A stretch of DNA of 64,000 nucleotides from an uncultured delta proteobacterium (lineage in GTDB: Bacteria; Desulfobacterota; WTBG01; CAIYCZ01; CAIRTM01). Position 1 is the first letter of the stretch, and every line of letters starts with the position of its first letter. Location of the stretch: the NCBI GenBank assembly GCA_903881505.1, contig CAIRTM010000077.1, positions 1-64,000 of the forward strand. The letters are read 5' to 3'. Under the pieces are notes generated by a model that was not told where the DNA came from, ran no database searches, and worked only from the letters and a program-made list of their open reading frames with translations. Positions 48,054 through 57,147 of the stretch are shown here, one piece after another. Made by a program: the position numbers and the translations under genes.

Positions 48054-49808
48054 CTAAGGGCTGAAGGCCTCGATCAGCTTCCCGTCCCGACCGTATACGT
48101 CATTATTAAAACAGACAATTCCGTCTTTGTCAAACCGGGCGGTCTGGTAGGTGATGTGCACGGGCAGCGGTTCGGACAGCCTGACGGCCGCGCGCGCCTG
48201 TGCATCGATGGCGCTTTTGATCTTTTCCGGCGTCCAGCCGCCGTCCTGGCCCGCAAGCGCGAAGGCGGCCAGTTTCAGCGGATCGCTCACCCGGATGCAG
48301 CCGTGGCTGAAATCGCGCTGGCTGCGGGCGAAAAGGCTTTGCGTGGGCGTATCGTGGAGATAGACGCTGTAGGTATTGGGAAAAACGAACTTTATCCGTC
48401 CAAGGGCGTTCCACGGGCCCGGGTCCTGCCGCAGGCGGTACCGGTTCATCATGGCCGGGCTGACCGTATTCCAGTCGATACCGGTCGAGTCGATCTCGGG
48501 CGCGTCCTCGCTCCAGCCCTCGAACACCCTGATGTGGCGCTTTGCCAGTGAATGCGGGTCTTTTTTCAGGTCCGGCAGCTCTTCGTTGCGTGCGATCGCG
48601 TCCGGGATGTTCCAGTACGGATTGATTTCGATCGATGAGATACAGTCGCTGAAAACCGGGGTCTGGTGCTTGAACTTGCCCACGATCACCGGAAAGCTGA
48701 AGGCCTCCCTGCCCTGCTCAAACGCGCTGAGGCTGAAACCCGCTATGTTGACCAGAATATATTTTTCTCCGAGATCGTGGTCCTGCCAGCGCCAGCGTGC
48801 CATATTGATAATGATCTGCTGAATGCGCTCATCGACCGGCACGTTCATGGCGGCAAGGGTCTTATCGCCGATAACGCCGTCAGGTGCAAGGCCGTGGCGT
48901 TTCTGGAACCTCGCGACCGCGGCCACAAGCTGCGGGCCGTAGTGCGGCTGGGGATCCCCGTGCTCGATGTCCGGTTCGAGGTCCCCGGTCACGGCCAGTC
49001 GCCGGATGATCGCGGGCATGCGCCCGTCATGATCGCCGGGGCGGATGGCCGGCCCCGGATCGACCGCGGGCCAGCCGCCCTGCCGTTGAATCTCCCGGTA
49101 CAGCGCGAGCGCTTTTTTCAGGCCCGTGTAATGCTCGTGGCCGGGGGGCAGGCCCTCAAGACAGGCGGCAATGTCAGGCGCCGCCAGGGCCTTTGCCAGG
49201 GCCTCGCGCGGCTTGAACTCGATGGACTGCGCCCGGGGGAACCGGCCCACGTCGGCATGCGGCTGCCTGATTTGTCCATAGCGGACATCATGGATGTATT
49301 TTATCAGGTTGTAGGTCAGCAGGGTGTCGAGCAGGGCAAGGTTCTGCGGGGTGCGCGTCCCGAAAAGCGCGCTGATCTGTTCGACCTCGTAGTTTTCAGG
49401 ATTGAGGCCCTCTGCCTCTGCTGTTTTCAGGAAGGAAAGCACCACCCGGGCCGCAGGGCCGGGCCCTGCCGGGCCCACCCAGTACGGGTGCGGGTTTTCC
49501 GCTTCATAGACTTCCGTGAGGCAGAAAATCCGGGACGTTACCGCCAGCTGCTGTTTTTCGAGGCCCATGAGCTCGAGGTGGAAACAGCCGAGGTAATCGG
49601 CCAGCGCTGCGGCCAGGGCGGCCGCGTCGCTGTCGGTGCGCACGGGTGCGGGGCCGGGGCCGGGTGCCGGGGCTGCAGCGGCGCACGCGAAGAACAGCAG
49701 GAACAGAACCGCGCGCGCAATGCTGTTCAGTAAAAAACTGCGGCCATGTCTAACGCCTGTTTCTACCACTCCGTCATCGCTCCCTGCGGCAGCGCGGCAT
49801 CCATGCAT
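48054..49808 (-). CDS. L,D-transpeptidase, YcbB/LdtD type
   Basis: Peptidoglycan-binding segment AVARFQKRHGLAPDGVIGDKTLAAMNVP; YILVNIAGFSLSAFEQGREAFSFPVIVGK; FSHGCIRVSDPLKLAAFAL catalytic motif. Confidence 0.92.
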   Translation of the reverse strand: MHGCRAAAGSDDGVVETGVRHGRSFLLNSIARAVLFLLFFACAAAAPAPGPGPAPVRTDSDAAALAAALADYLGCFHLELMGLEKQQLAVTSRIFCLTEVYEAENPHPYWVGPAGPGPAARVVLSFLKTAEAEGLNPENYEVEQISALFGTRTPQNLALLDTLLTYNLIKYIHDVRYGQIRQPHADVGRFPRAQSIEFKPREALAKALAAPDIAACLEGLPPGHEHYTGLKKALALYREIQRQGGWPAVDPGPAIRPGDHDGRMPAIIRRLAVTGDLEPDIEHGDPQPHYGPQLVAAVARFQKRHGLAPDGVIGDKTLAAMNVPVDERIQQIIINMARWRWQDHDLGEKYILVNIAGFSLSAFEQGREAFSFPVIVGKFKHQTPVFSDCISSIEINPYWNIPDAIARNEELPDLKKDPHSLAKRHIRVFEGWSEDAPEIDSTGIDWNTVSPAMMNRYRLRQDPGPWNALGRIKFVFPNTYSVYLHDTPTQSLFARSQRDFSHGCIRVSDPLKLAAFALAGQDGGWTPEKIKSAIDAQARAAVRLSEPLPVHITYQTARFDKDGIVCFNNDVYGRDGKLIEAFSP

Positions 49809-49891
49809 CGATTACACAGCGCCCGCAGATATACAGGCGCCCTGGTTGCTGATCGTCACACAAAAAATCCCGGCGATCCATGTCCCTTTAC

Positions 49892-50494
49892 TCAAACCGG
49901 GCCGCGCGCAAGCAGCGTGCCGAGGAGGCGCGCTTTTTTTAGTACCCGGGGGCCTACTTCCATTTTCGGGGCCGTGGCCGCGATGCCGATGGTGATCACG
50001 CCGATGGTGCGGCAGCCAAGCATTGCGGCGGCGTCTTTCATAAGCCTGACGGCGCCGGTGAGCAGGCGCGTCATAAGCGCCGGTGCGGCCGAGGAAACAA
50101 CCACCACAGCGGGCCTGGTCTTGTTTTTATTGCGCAGCTTCGGCCGCAGCATGCCCCACGGCCAGAAGGCATAACAGAGCAGCCGCTCGGCGAACCTCTT
50201 CATCACGGCCGTCACCGTGTAAAAATTGACCGACGTTCCAAGCACCAGGCCGTCCGCGCGCTCGACCGCATCGAGGATGCCGGCCATGCCGTCTTCCAGC
50301 GGGCAGGCGCCCCTGCCCGTGCCCTGCTTCTGCGTGCACTGCCGGCAGTTCGTGCAGAACTCGATATGCCTGTCGATCAGGTATATCTTTGAAGTTTCTG
50401 CCCCGGCCTGGCGCGCCGCAGCCAGAACCTCATCGATCACCGTGTCCACGGTGCCGCCCTTGCGGTAGCTGCCGACGATTGCGCTGATATGCAT
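49892..50494 (-). CDS. NADPH-dependent FMN reductase/flavodoxin-fold protein
   Basis: MHISAIVGSYRKGGTVDTVIDEVLAAARQAG; IEFCTNCRQCTQKQG; LVLGTSVNFYTVTAVMKRFAERL. Confidence 0.88.
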   Translation of the reverse strand: MHISAIVGSYRKGGTVDTVIDEVLAAARQAGAETSKIYLIDRHIEFCTNCRQCTQKQGTGRGACPLEDGMAGILDAVERADGLVLGTSVNFYTVTAVMKRFAERLLCYAFWPWGMLRPKLRNKNKTRPAVVVVSSAAPALMTRLLTGAVRLMKDAAAMLGCRTIGVITIGIAATAPKMEVGPRVLKKARLLGTLLARGPV

Positions 50495-50508
50495 AGGGGC
50501 CTGCCCGG

Positions 50509-50667
50509 CTATCCCTTGAAGCGTTTGGTGATTGTAGAGCTCATGCCGCATGTGGGGCAGTGTACGGTCGGGGGCTTTTTCTCGACCGCCGCCAGCGCAC
50601 CGCAGTCCCGGCAGACGAGGCTCGCCGGTATCCTTACCGCCTTGTCGGCCTTCTTTTCACGCGCCAT
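50509..50667 (-). CDS. Small zinc-ribbon protein (52 aa), paralog of 63154-63327
   Basis: MAREKKADKAVRIPASLVCRDCGALAAVEKKPPTVHCPTCGMSSTITKRFKG; CxxC...CxxC. Confidence 0.75.
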   Translation of the reverse strand: MAREKKADKAVRIPASLVCRDCGALAAVEKKPPTVHCPTCGMSSTITKRFKG

Positions 50668-50822
50668 GCTGCCGTCCTTTTCCGTCGTATATGCTGCGCC
50701 AGCGTAGTAATTCAAAGCGAATATCAATGCCCGATGATACCTGGCTCGTTAATGCGCATGTTCAAGCAGCATACAGGTGGTCTTCGGCGGCAGGATAGAT
50801 AGTCCGCACAAAAAATTTTGCT

Positions 50823-50851
50823 TTGACTCCATCAGGATTTGTATCTATATC
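50823..50851 (+). promoter_or_regulatory. Candidate promoter upstream of the response regulator
   Basis: TTGACT, 17-nt spacer, TATATC in an AT-rich stretch (a TATAAT also lies at 50853-50858 but with a poor spacer). Confidence 0.35.
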
Positions 50852-50915
50852 TTATAATTTAATTAAACACAACATGTGCCGCGACGGCAGGCCGAACAGC
50901 GGCTTCTGGATCATT

Positions 50916-51590
50916 ATGAAAATACTGGTTGTTGAAGACGACAGCAAAATAGCTTCTTTCGTCGCCAAAGGCCTCAGGGAGGCGGGGTTCGCCGTTGACG
51001 TCGCCGCAGACGGGGCCGAGGGGCTGCACCTGGCGCTTTCGCAGACCTATGACGCCGCCATTGTTGACATCATGCTGCCCGGCCTCGACGGCCTTGCGCT
51101 CATCGAGCGCCTGCGGGTGAAGAAGATTACCACGCCCGTCATCATACTCAGCGCAAAGCGGACCGTCGACGACCGGATCAGGGGGTTGCAGGCCGGCGGC
51201 GATGACTATATGGTAAAGCCGTTCTCGTTTTCAGAACTGCTGGCACGCATCCAGGCGCTGATCCGCAGGGCGACGCAGACGGCGGAACCGTCCCGCCTGA
51301 CGGCCGGCGATGTGACCGTCGATCTTTTGACACGGCAGGTGCAGCGCGGCGGAAGAGACATCAGCCTCCAGGCCCGGGAATTCGGGCTGCTGGAATATTT
51401 GATGCGCAATGCCGACCGCATTGTTTCAAAAACGGCCATTCTTGAACACGTGTACGATTACAGCTTTGACCCGCAGACCAATGTCGTTGACGTGCTTGTA
51501 TGCAGGCTTCGCAACAAGATCGACAAGGATTTTGATCATAAAATGATCCAGACGGTGCGGGGGATGGGCTATGTCCTCAAAACACACTGA
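50916..51590 (+). CDS. OmpR/PhoB-family response regulator
   Basis: MKILVVEDDSKIASFVAKGLREAGF; YDAAIVDIMLPGLDGLALIERLR; GGDDYMVKPFSFSELLARI; winged-helix FGLLEYLMRNADRIVSKTAILEHVYDY. Confidence 0.96.
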   Translation: MKILVVEDDSKIASFVAKGLREAGFAVDVAADGAEGLHLALSQTYDAAIVDIMLPGLDGLALIERLRVKKITTPVIILSAKRTVDDRIRGLQAGGDDYMVKPFSFSELLARIQALIRRATQTAEPSRLTAGDVTVDLLTRQVQRGGRDISLQAREFGLLEYLMRNADRIVSKTAILEHVYDYSFDPQTNVVDVLVCRLRNKIDKDFDHKMIQTVRGMGYVLKTH

Positions 51591-52971
51591 CCGCATAGGG
51601 CTTGCCTTCAGCCTGAAGCTGAGCCTGCTGTACGCCCTGTTTTTTTTCATGGCTTCGGTGGGGCTTTTTATTGTCGCATATTACAGTATTGATTATCTGC
51701 TGAGCCGGAACGAGCGCGATATTATTCAGGCCCAGATACAGGAGTACCGCGCATGGTTTGAGGAGGGCGGGATCGATGCGCTGAGCGTCCGCTTTGACGA
51801 GCAGTCAAGTACCGATAAAAACGCTTTTTTCGTCCGCATCACCGGAACGCACAACAAAGCCCTCTTCGTGAGCATCCCGAAGGGCTCGGGCTCGTTTGAC
51901 GCACAGCTGCTTGACCGGCTGGGGGAGCACCGGGCGGGGACATGGGTGACCATCAAGGACCTTGGCGAAACAAATGCCTGGACAATCGCATCGGCCCCCC
52001 TGCAGGACGGCCTCACGATTGACGTCGGCAAAAGCTCGGCGCATGCCCGGGCGTTTCTGTCCTATTTCCGCACGGTATGCATAGGCTTTCTCGTTCCCAT
52101 GCTGCTTGTCGGCATTGCCGGCGGCGGCCTGCTGACGTTTCGCACCATGCGCCCCCTGAGGCATCTCATAGGGACCGTGCGCGATATTCTCCGCACCCGG
52201 GAAATGAGCACGCGGGTTCCCGTTGAAAAGGGCAGCGGCGAGCTTAACGAGCTTGTCAGCCTTTTCAATCAGATGCTTGATAAAAACGACACCCTCATCA
52301 GGGCGATGCACAATTCGCTTGACAACGTTGCCCACGATCTGCGCACGCCCATGACCCGGCTTCGCGGCATGGCCGAGCTGGCCCTGCGCGACACCGGGAA
52401 CCCGGAGGTGGTCCGCGAAGCCCTGGCCGACTGCCTTGAAGAATCGGAGCGCATGCTGACCATGCTCAATACCCTCATGGATGTCGCCGAGGCGGAGACC
52501 GGCGTCATGCGCCTCCAGAAAACCGATCTTGCCGTCGGGCAGGTCGTGGAAAAAGTGGCCGAGATCTACGGTCTCATCGCGGAAGATAAAAACATCAGCC
52601 TGACTATAGATGTTCATGCCGATATCCATGTACAGGCCGATGCCACCCGGCTGCAGCAGGTACTGGCGAACCTGCTTGATAACGCCCTGAAATATACCGG
52701 CCCCGGCGGCGCCGTTGCCGTCCGCGCAGAGAGCCGGGACGGCCGTGTTGCCATAACCGTTTCGGATACGGGCCCCGGCATTGCCTCTCATGAAATCGAC
52801 TTGATCTGGAACCGCCTCTACCGCGGCGACCACAGCCGCTCACAGCGCGGCCTGGGGCTGGGCCTCAGCCTTGTGCAGGCCATCGTCCATGCCCACGGCG
52901 GCACGGCGAGCGTTGAAAGCCGGCCAAACAAAGGATCAACCTTTACCATTACCTTTCCCGCTGCGGCGTGA
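51571..52971 (+). CDS. HAMP-domain sensor histidine kinase
   Basis: Two TM segments; VAHDLRTPMTRLRGMAELAL; NLLDNALKYTGPGGAVAV; SDTGPGI; overlaps the response regulator. Confidence 0.95.
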   Translation: MSSKHTDRIGLAFSLKLSLLYALFFFMASVGLFIVAYYSIDYLLSRNERDIIQAQIQEYRAWFEEGGIDALSVRFDEQSSTDKNAFFVRITGTHNKALFVSIPKGSGSFDAQLLDRLGEHRAGTWVTIKDLGETNAWTIASAPLQDGLTIDVGKSSAHARAFLSYFRTVCIGFLVPMLLVGIAGGGLLTFRTMRPLRHLIGTVRDILRTREMSTRVPVEKGSGELNELVSLFNQMLDKNDTLIRAMHNSLDNVAHDLRTPMTRLRGMAELALRDTGNPEVVREALADCLEESERMLTMLNTLMDVAEAETGVMRLQKTDLAVGQVVEKVAEIYGLIAEDKNISLTIDVHADIHVQADATRLQQVLANLLDNALKYTGPGGAVAVRAESRDGRVAITVSDTGPGIASHEIDLIWNRLYRGDHSRSQRGLGLGLSLVQAIVHAHGGTASVESRPNKGSTFTITFPAAA

Positions 52972-53279
52972 TGGCTGCTTTGTACCTGACGCGCGCTATC
53001 AGGATGTGCGGCCCTCCGCGTGCTCATTTTTCCCGAAACCGCATTCGCCAGGGCATTTTCCTTTTTTCTGTAACCGTCGCCAGCAGCAGGCATGCGCTTC
53101 GTTTGCCTGAGCTGCGTTTTCACAGGTGAGCGTTGTGCCGGATACAGGGTCGGAGGCTCGAACCGCCCAGGCGGCACGCCACACATGCCTGCTGCACTGA
53201 CCCGGCTCTGGTTTTATGGAAAACGCCCTAAAAAAGCGCCCACGGACGCCCGCCTGCCCGGATCAACAATAAGCCCGGT

Positions 53280-54389
53280 TTAGTTTTTACCGTACACGAT
53301 CGTTGCCTTCTTTATCAAACCGTCAATATAATCCTTTAAAGCCTTCTGCCTGTTCTGCTCCTGAAGGCTTTTTATAATATCGGGCCTTACCTCTTCAAGG
53401 GTCTTTGTCTTGGCGGGGATATGCTCCTGCGTCTGAATAATATGATAACCAAACTGGGTTTCCACTACGGGACCGATCTCATTGACCTTCTGGCCGAAAG
53501 CGGCATCCTCAAAGGGCTTCACCATCTGCCCCCTGGCAAACGCGCCCAGGTCGCCGCCGCTGTCTTTGCTCGGGCAGTCTGAATGCTCCTGCGCCAGTTT
53601 CGCGAAATCTCCGCCGGCGAGCAGCTTGTTGCGGATGTCGTTTATTTTGGCATTTTTGGCCGTTTTTACCGTTTCATTATCCGCGGCGCCTGTCTTCACG
53701 AGGATATGGCGCGCGCGCACCATCTCGGGCTCATTAAATTCTGCCTCGTTCATTTCAAAATAATTCGTGATATCTTCCTCGGCGGGAGCAGCTTCTGCCG
53801 GAACCTGAGAATCAATAAGCTTTCTGGCTTTGAGTACGCTCCCGATATCAGAGCGCAGTTTTTCAAGGGTAACGCCCTGCTGCTTGAGCACATCCTCGAG
53901 CTTGGCGCCCGGAGGAACATGCTGCTCATATTCCTTGAGCTGCGCATTGACGTCATCATCAGCAACGGCAATTTTTTGCCTGTCGGCCTCCTGCACGAGT
54001 ACGGTCTTCTGGATGAAATAATTGGCAAGCTGCTGGCGCCATTCGCTCTTCATTTGCTCAAGCTGGTCGGGCGGCACCTGTTTTGATATGGCAGCCATCT
54101 GGCTGTCAAGCATTGCATCCACTTCCGCGGTGGTCAGCTTTTCCCCATTGACCTGCACGACGAAATCATCCTGAGCCCCGGCGGCGGGCGTTGCGTCAGC
54201 CGCCGACTCTTTCGAAGCTTCTGCCTTTGCAATCTCGGATGTTTGATTTTCACCCTTCAGTTCTGCCGTTTTTTTTTCATTTTCCGGTGCGGAACAGGAA
54301 ACAAGGCTTACTGTAACCGCCACCAAAAAAGCGGGCACAACGACGGGCACACGGGCTGCTGAATACTTCTTCATGGGGACTCCCTTCAA
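53280..54389 (-). CDS. SurA/PrsA-like peptidyl-prolyl isomerase (SurA_N + parvulin), probable lipoprotein
   Basis: VTVSLVSCSAPENE lipobox; VNGEKLTTAEVDAMLDSQM; RARHILVKTGAADNETVKTAKNAKINDIRNKLLAGGDFAKLAQEHSDCPSKDSGGDLGAFARGQMVKPFEDAAF. Confidence 0.94.
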   Translation of the reverse strand: MKGVPMKKYSAARVPVVVPAFLVAVTVSLVSCSAPENEKKTAELKGENQTSEIAKAEASKESAADATPAAGAQDDFVVQVNGEKLTTAEVDAMLDSQMAAISKQVPPDQLEQMKSEWRQQLANYFIQKTVLVQEADRQKIAVADDDVNAQLKEYEQHVPPGAKLEDVLKQQGVTLEKLRSDIGSVLKARKLIDSQVPAEAAPAEEDITNYFEMNEAEFNEPEMVRARHILVKTGAADNETVKTAKNAKINDIRNKLLAGGDFAKLAQEHSDCPSKDSGGDLGAFARGQMVKPFEDAAFGQKVNEIGPVVETQFGYHIIQTQEHIPAKTKTLEEVRPDIIKSLQEQNRQKALKDYIDGLIKKATIVYGKN

Positions 54390-54458
54390 AAATATTTAAC
54401 CTGTATCCTCTTTTAATTTGATCAATGTCACACAAGCTGCCGGGCCTGAAAAATCGAC

Positions 54459-55268
54459 TCAGCCCCGGCCGTCGGGCGGCACCAGGGGCGCAAGGGCCGA
54501 TTGTTCAACCCAGCCGCTGTTGCCCGATGCGTCCCGTATAAAAGCATATTCGCCATGGGTTTTTTTCACGGTCACATCACGGCCTTCACGGAGCGGCCCG
54601 GACTGCGCCGCCGTGTCAAAAGGCGATACGAGCAAACGGGCATCACGGGCAACAACGACGGACCTGCCGGCATCGCGAAGCCCCAGGGCAAGTCCTCCTG
54701 AAGCCGCAAGAACAATTACGGCGCAGCACAGCGCAGCCGCGGCGAAAGGCTTCGCCAGGCCCTCATCGCGCCTGCCGGCGGCGAACGCGATGCCGCGGAG
54801 AAACACCAGCAGGCCGAAGGCGGTCAGCGCGGCGCCCGCCAGCACGCTCCATCCGTTCAGGCTCATGAAGCCCGCGGCGGTGCGCCACCACGGCGATGGC
54901 GGTTCATACAGGCCGAAATCCTGGCGGGCCAGGGATAGGTTGGCCCGGATATCGGCATCACCCGGCTTGAGCAGCAGCGCCCGCTCATAGCTCAGGATGC
55001 AGGTGCCGATGTCCTTCGTGTGGTAGCAGGCGTTGCCGCGGTTATACAGAAGCGCGGCTGAAATGCCCTGTTCCTGTTCAGCCTTCCCGTACCATGCGAG
55101 CGCCTCTTCATAGCGTCCCGCGGCCAGGGCCCGGCTGCCCTGCTCGAACGCATCGGACCTGCCCGGGTTTTCCGCACTCCATGCGGATGCCGCGCCACAT
55201 GCGGTGCCGATAAGGGCCCACAGGCAGGCCAGCCTGATTGCCGCTTTAACGCTGAGTGTTCTGGGCAT
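54459..55268 (-). CDS. batE: BatE-like TPR protein with C-terminal SH3-like domain
   Basis: TPR ALAWYGKAEQEQGISAALLYNRGNACYHTKDIGTCILSYERALLLKPGDADIRANLSLA; GEYAFIRDASGNSGWVEQSALAPL; end of Bat operon. Confidence 0.8.
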   Translation of the reverse strand: MPRTLSVKAAIRLACLWALIGTACGAASAWSAENPGRSDAFEQGSRALAAGRYEEALAWYGKAEQEQGISAALLYNRGNACYHTKDIGTCILSYERALLLKPGDADIRANLSLARQDFGLYEPPSPWWRTAAGFMSLNGWSVLAGAALTAFGLLVFLRGIAFAAGRRDEGLAKPFAAAALCCAVIVLAASGGLALGLRDAGRSVVVARDARLLVSPFDTAAQSGPLREGRDVTVKKTHGEYAFIRDASGNSGWVEQSALAPLVPPDGRG

Positions 55269-57147
55269 GATTTTTCTCCAGTTTGGTGAGTTCATCAAGC
55301 AGCATATCCCGGCACCGCCGCATTTCATCCTGGGACAGCGGACGGCCGGAATAGGCAACGGCATCGGCTGTTTCGAATACCTGCCGGATCCCGGCGCCCC
55401 GGTCGCTGAGCCGCTGCTCGACATCGGCGCGGGTAATGGCTGCCGGAGAGACGCCCCACAACCGGCCCAGGCTCACCTGTGCGGCATGGCGGCAGGAGCT
55501 GAAAAAAGCCGGCGCATCGTCTTCGGCGATGGCCCGGTCCATGTCCGCCATGGATTTTTTCACGGCCTGTCGTATACCGGCGTCATCACGGCTTGTGTTG
55601 CCGCGGCTGCGGCGGTGCAGGCAGAGCCCGGCGGCGATCAGCAGCAGCGGCACGGCCTGCAGACCCCAAAACCACGGCCGGTACGGCAGGGGCCGGAGGC
55701 TTCGCACGGCGGTCCCGAACTCGGCATGCAGCGGCGCGAGGCCGCCCTCGGGAACCTTCCCGGGCGGCTCAGGGCTCAACGCGGCGCTGTTTTGAGCGGG
55801 CTGCCGGGCTGCGGCGGGCGCTGAAGCGGCGCGGTCGGCCGTGCGGGCCGGTTCGACCCGAACGGGAATCGCCTTTGTGTTCGCGGTTGCATACGCGCTG
55901 GCATCGGGATCAAAATAGCAAAGCGAAACAGGGGGTATCTCTTTCCGTGAGGCGTCTTTCGGGATAAGCGCCTGCTCGAATTCCTTAACGCCTTCATAGC
56001 CGACTCCGTCGGCGGATCTGAACTGTGCGCTCGGGGTATAGGTTTTCCATCCGTCGATATCTGCCAGGCCCGGCAGGGCCAGTCGTTCGAAATTGCCCCG
56101 GCCGCTGACGCGCACGGTCAGGGTCAGCGGATCGCCGACCGAAACCGTGCCCGGACTGGCGGACGCCTCGATGGTAAAGCGGCCTATGGCGCCGCTGAAA
56201 TCCGCGGGCCGGCCTTGTTCAGGAAGCGGCAGAACGGGCATGGCCTGCCCGTCGCTTTCAAGGCGCACCTGCTTTTCCTGCACGCTGCTGAAAAAATCAT
56301 CAAAGAAAGAATCGCTGAAAAAGTCGTCGGCAAACATGCCCCGATGCCGGGAGCGCTGCGGCCTGCGGCTTTGCACCGGCACCGCCATGACAACTTCCAG
56401 GACGGCGCCCAGGGGATACTCGCCCTCTTTCAGCGCGCAGAGGGCTTCATGCCAGGTGAGCGCGGTGTAGGGCTCGCCGTTGACCGTCTCCTGTGTCTGG
56501 CGGGGCTTTTCAGTATGGTGGGTCAGCGAAAAAGCGCTGCTGCTCAACTGCGGAGCGGCCTGCACGCCTGCCCGTGTTCCCTGCCTGAACAGGGCCACGA
56601 TATCAACCGGAACAACCTCGCCGACATACAGCCTGTTTTTCGCGGGATACATTTTCAAAAAAGCGGGCGCGGCGGCATCATCATCGTCTGCGCCGGCTCG
56701 CGGATGCGCTGCGCCTCCCGGCAGGCCCCCTGTGGACTGGACAACCCTGAGCTGCAGCGGATCGGTTGCAGCGCCTGTTTCCCCAAGGCTGATTGCCGGA
56801 ATGGTGAAATCCCCGGGCCGCACGGGCTGCACGTTATAGAGGTATTCAACGCTCTGGCTGACCCTTCCGTTCACGCTTTCAAACCGGCTGCTCTGGCCTG
56901 CCGGAATGATCCGCAGGCCCTCGACGCGGGGGATATCGGGGCTGCCGGAGCGTGATCCCGATATGCTGACGATCAGCGTGGCCTGCCCGTCCAGGCTGAT
57001 TTCATGCTGGTCAAGCACGGCATGGATCCCGGCGTCCGCCGCGGCAGCCGCAGGCGCGCCGCCCGGGATGCCGGACAGCAGCGCCAGGCCCAGCGACAGG
57101 CACAGGAAGCTGCAGCATCGTTTCGCTTTGGCTGTCAGATCCATCAC
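55246..57147 (-). CDS. batD: BatD family protein
   Basis: VLDQHEISLDGQATLIVSISG; YNVQPVRPGDFTIPAISL; MYPAKNRLYVGEVVPVDIVALFRQG; operon context. Confidence 0.9.
   Translation of the reverse strand: MMDLTAKAKRCCSFLCLSLGLALLSGIPGGAPAAAAADAGIHAVLDQHEISLDGQATLIVSISGSRSGSPDIPRVEGLRIIPAGQSSRFESVNGRVSQSVEYLYNVQPVRPGDFTIPAISLGETGAATDPLQLRVVQSTGGLPGGAAHPRAGADDDDAAAPAFLKMYPAKNRLYVGEVVPVDIVALFRQGTRAGVQAAPQLSSSAFSLTHHTEKPRQTQETVNGEPYTALTWHEALCALKEGEYPLGAVLEVVMAVPVQSRRPQRSRHRGMFADDFFSDSFFDDFFSSVQEKQVRLESDGQAMPVLPLPEQGRPADFSGAIGRFTIEASASPGTVSVGDPLTLTVRVSGRGNFERLALPGLADIDGWKTYTPSAQFRSADGVGYEGVKEFEQALIPKDASRKEIPPVSLCYFDPDASAYATANTKAIPVRVEPARTADRAASAPAAARQPAQNSAALSPEPPGKVPEGGLAPLHAEFGTAVRSLRPLPYRPWFWGLQAVPLLLIAAGLCLHRRSRGNTSRDDAGIRQAVKKSMADMDRAIAEDDAPAFFSSCRHAAQVSLGRLWGVSPAAITRADVEQRLSDRGAGIRQVFETADAVAYSGRPLSQDEMRRCRDMLLDELTKLEKNHAQNTQR

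Noticed and set aside
48666-49733. 355-aa plus-strand ORF opposite the L,D-transpeptidase
   Set aside because: Shadow ORF; the opposite strand has the clear SHGCIRVSD catalytic motif.
50560-50802. Similar plus-strand ORFs near 50.6 kb and 63.2 kb (GRGLFLDR..)
   Set aside because: Their mutual similarity is explained by lying antisense to the two duplicated zinc-ribbon genes.
53101-53190. Possible tRNA-like segment (GGTTCGAGCC on the minus strand with GTGCCG/CGGCAC ends)
   Set aside because: T-arm stem does not pair and there is no consistent cloverleaf or anticodon arm; probably chance.
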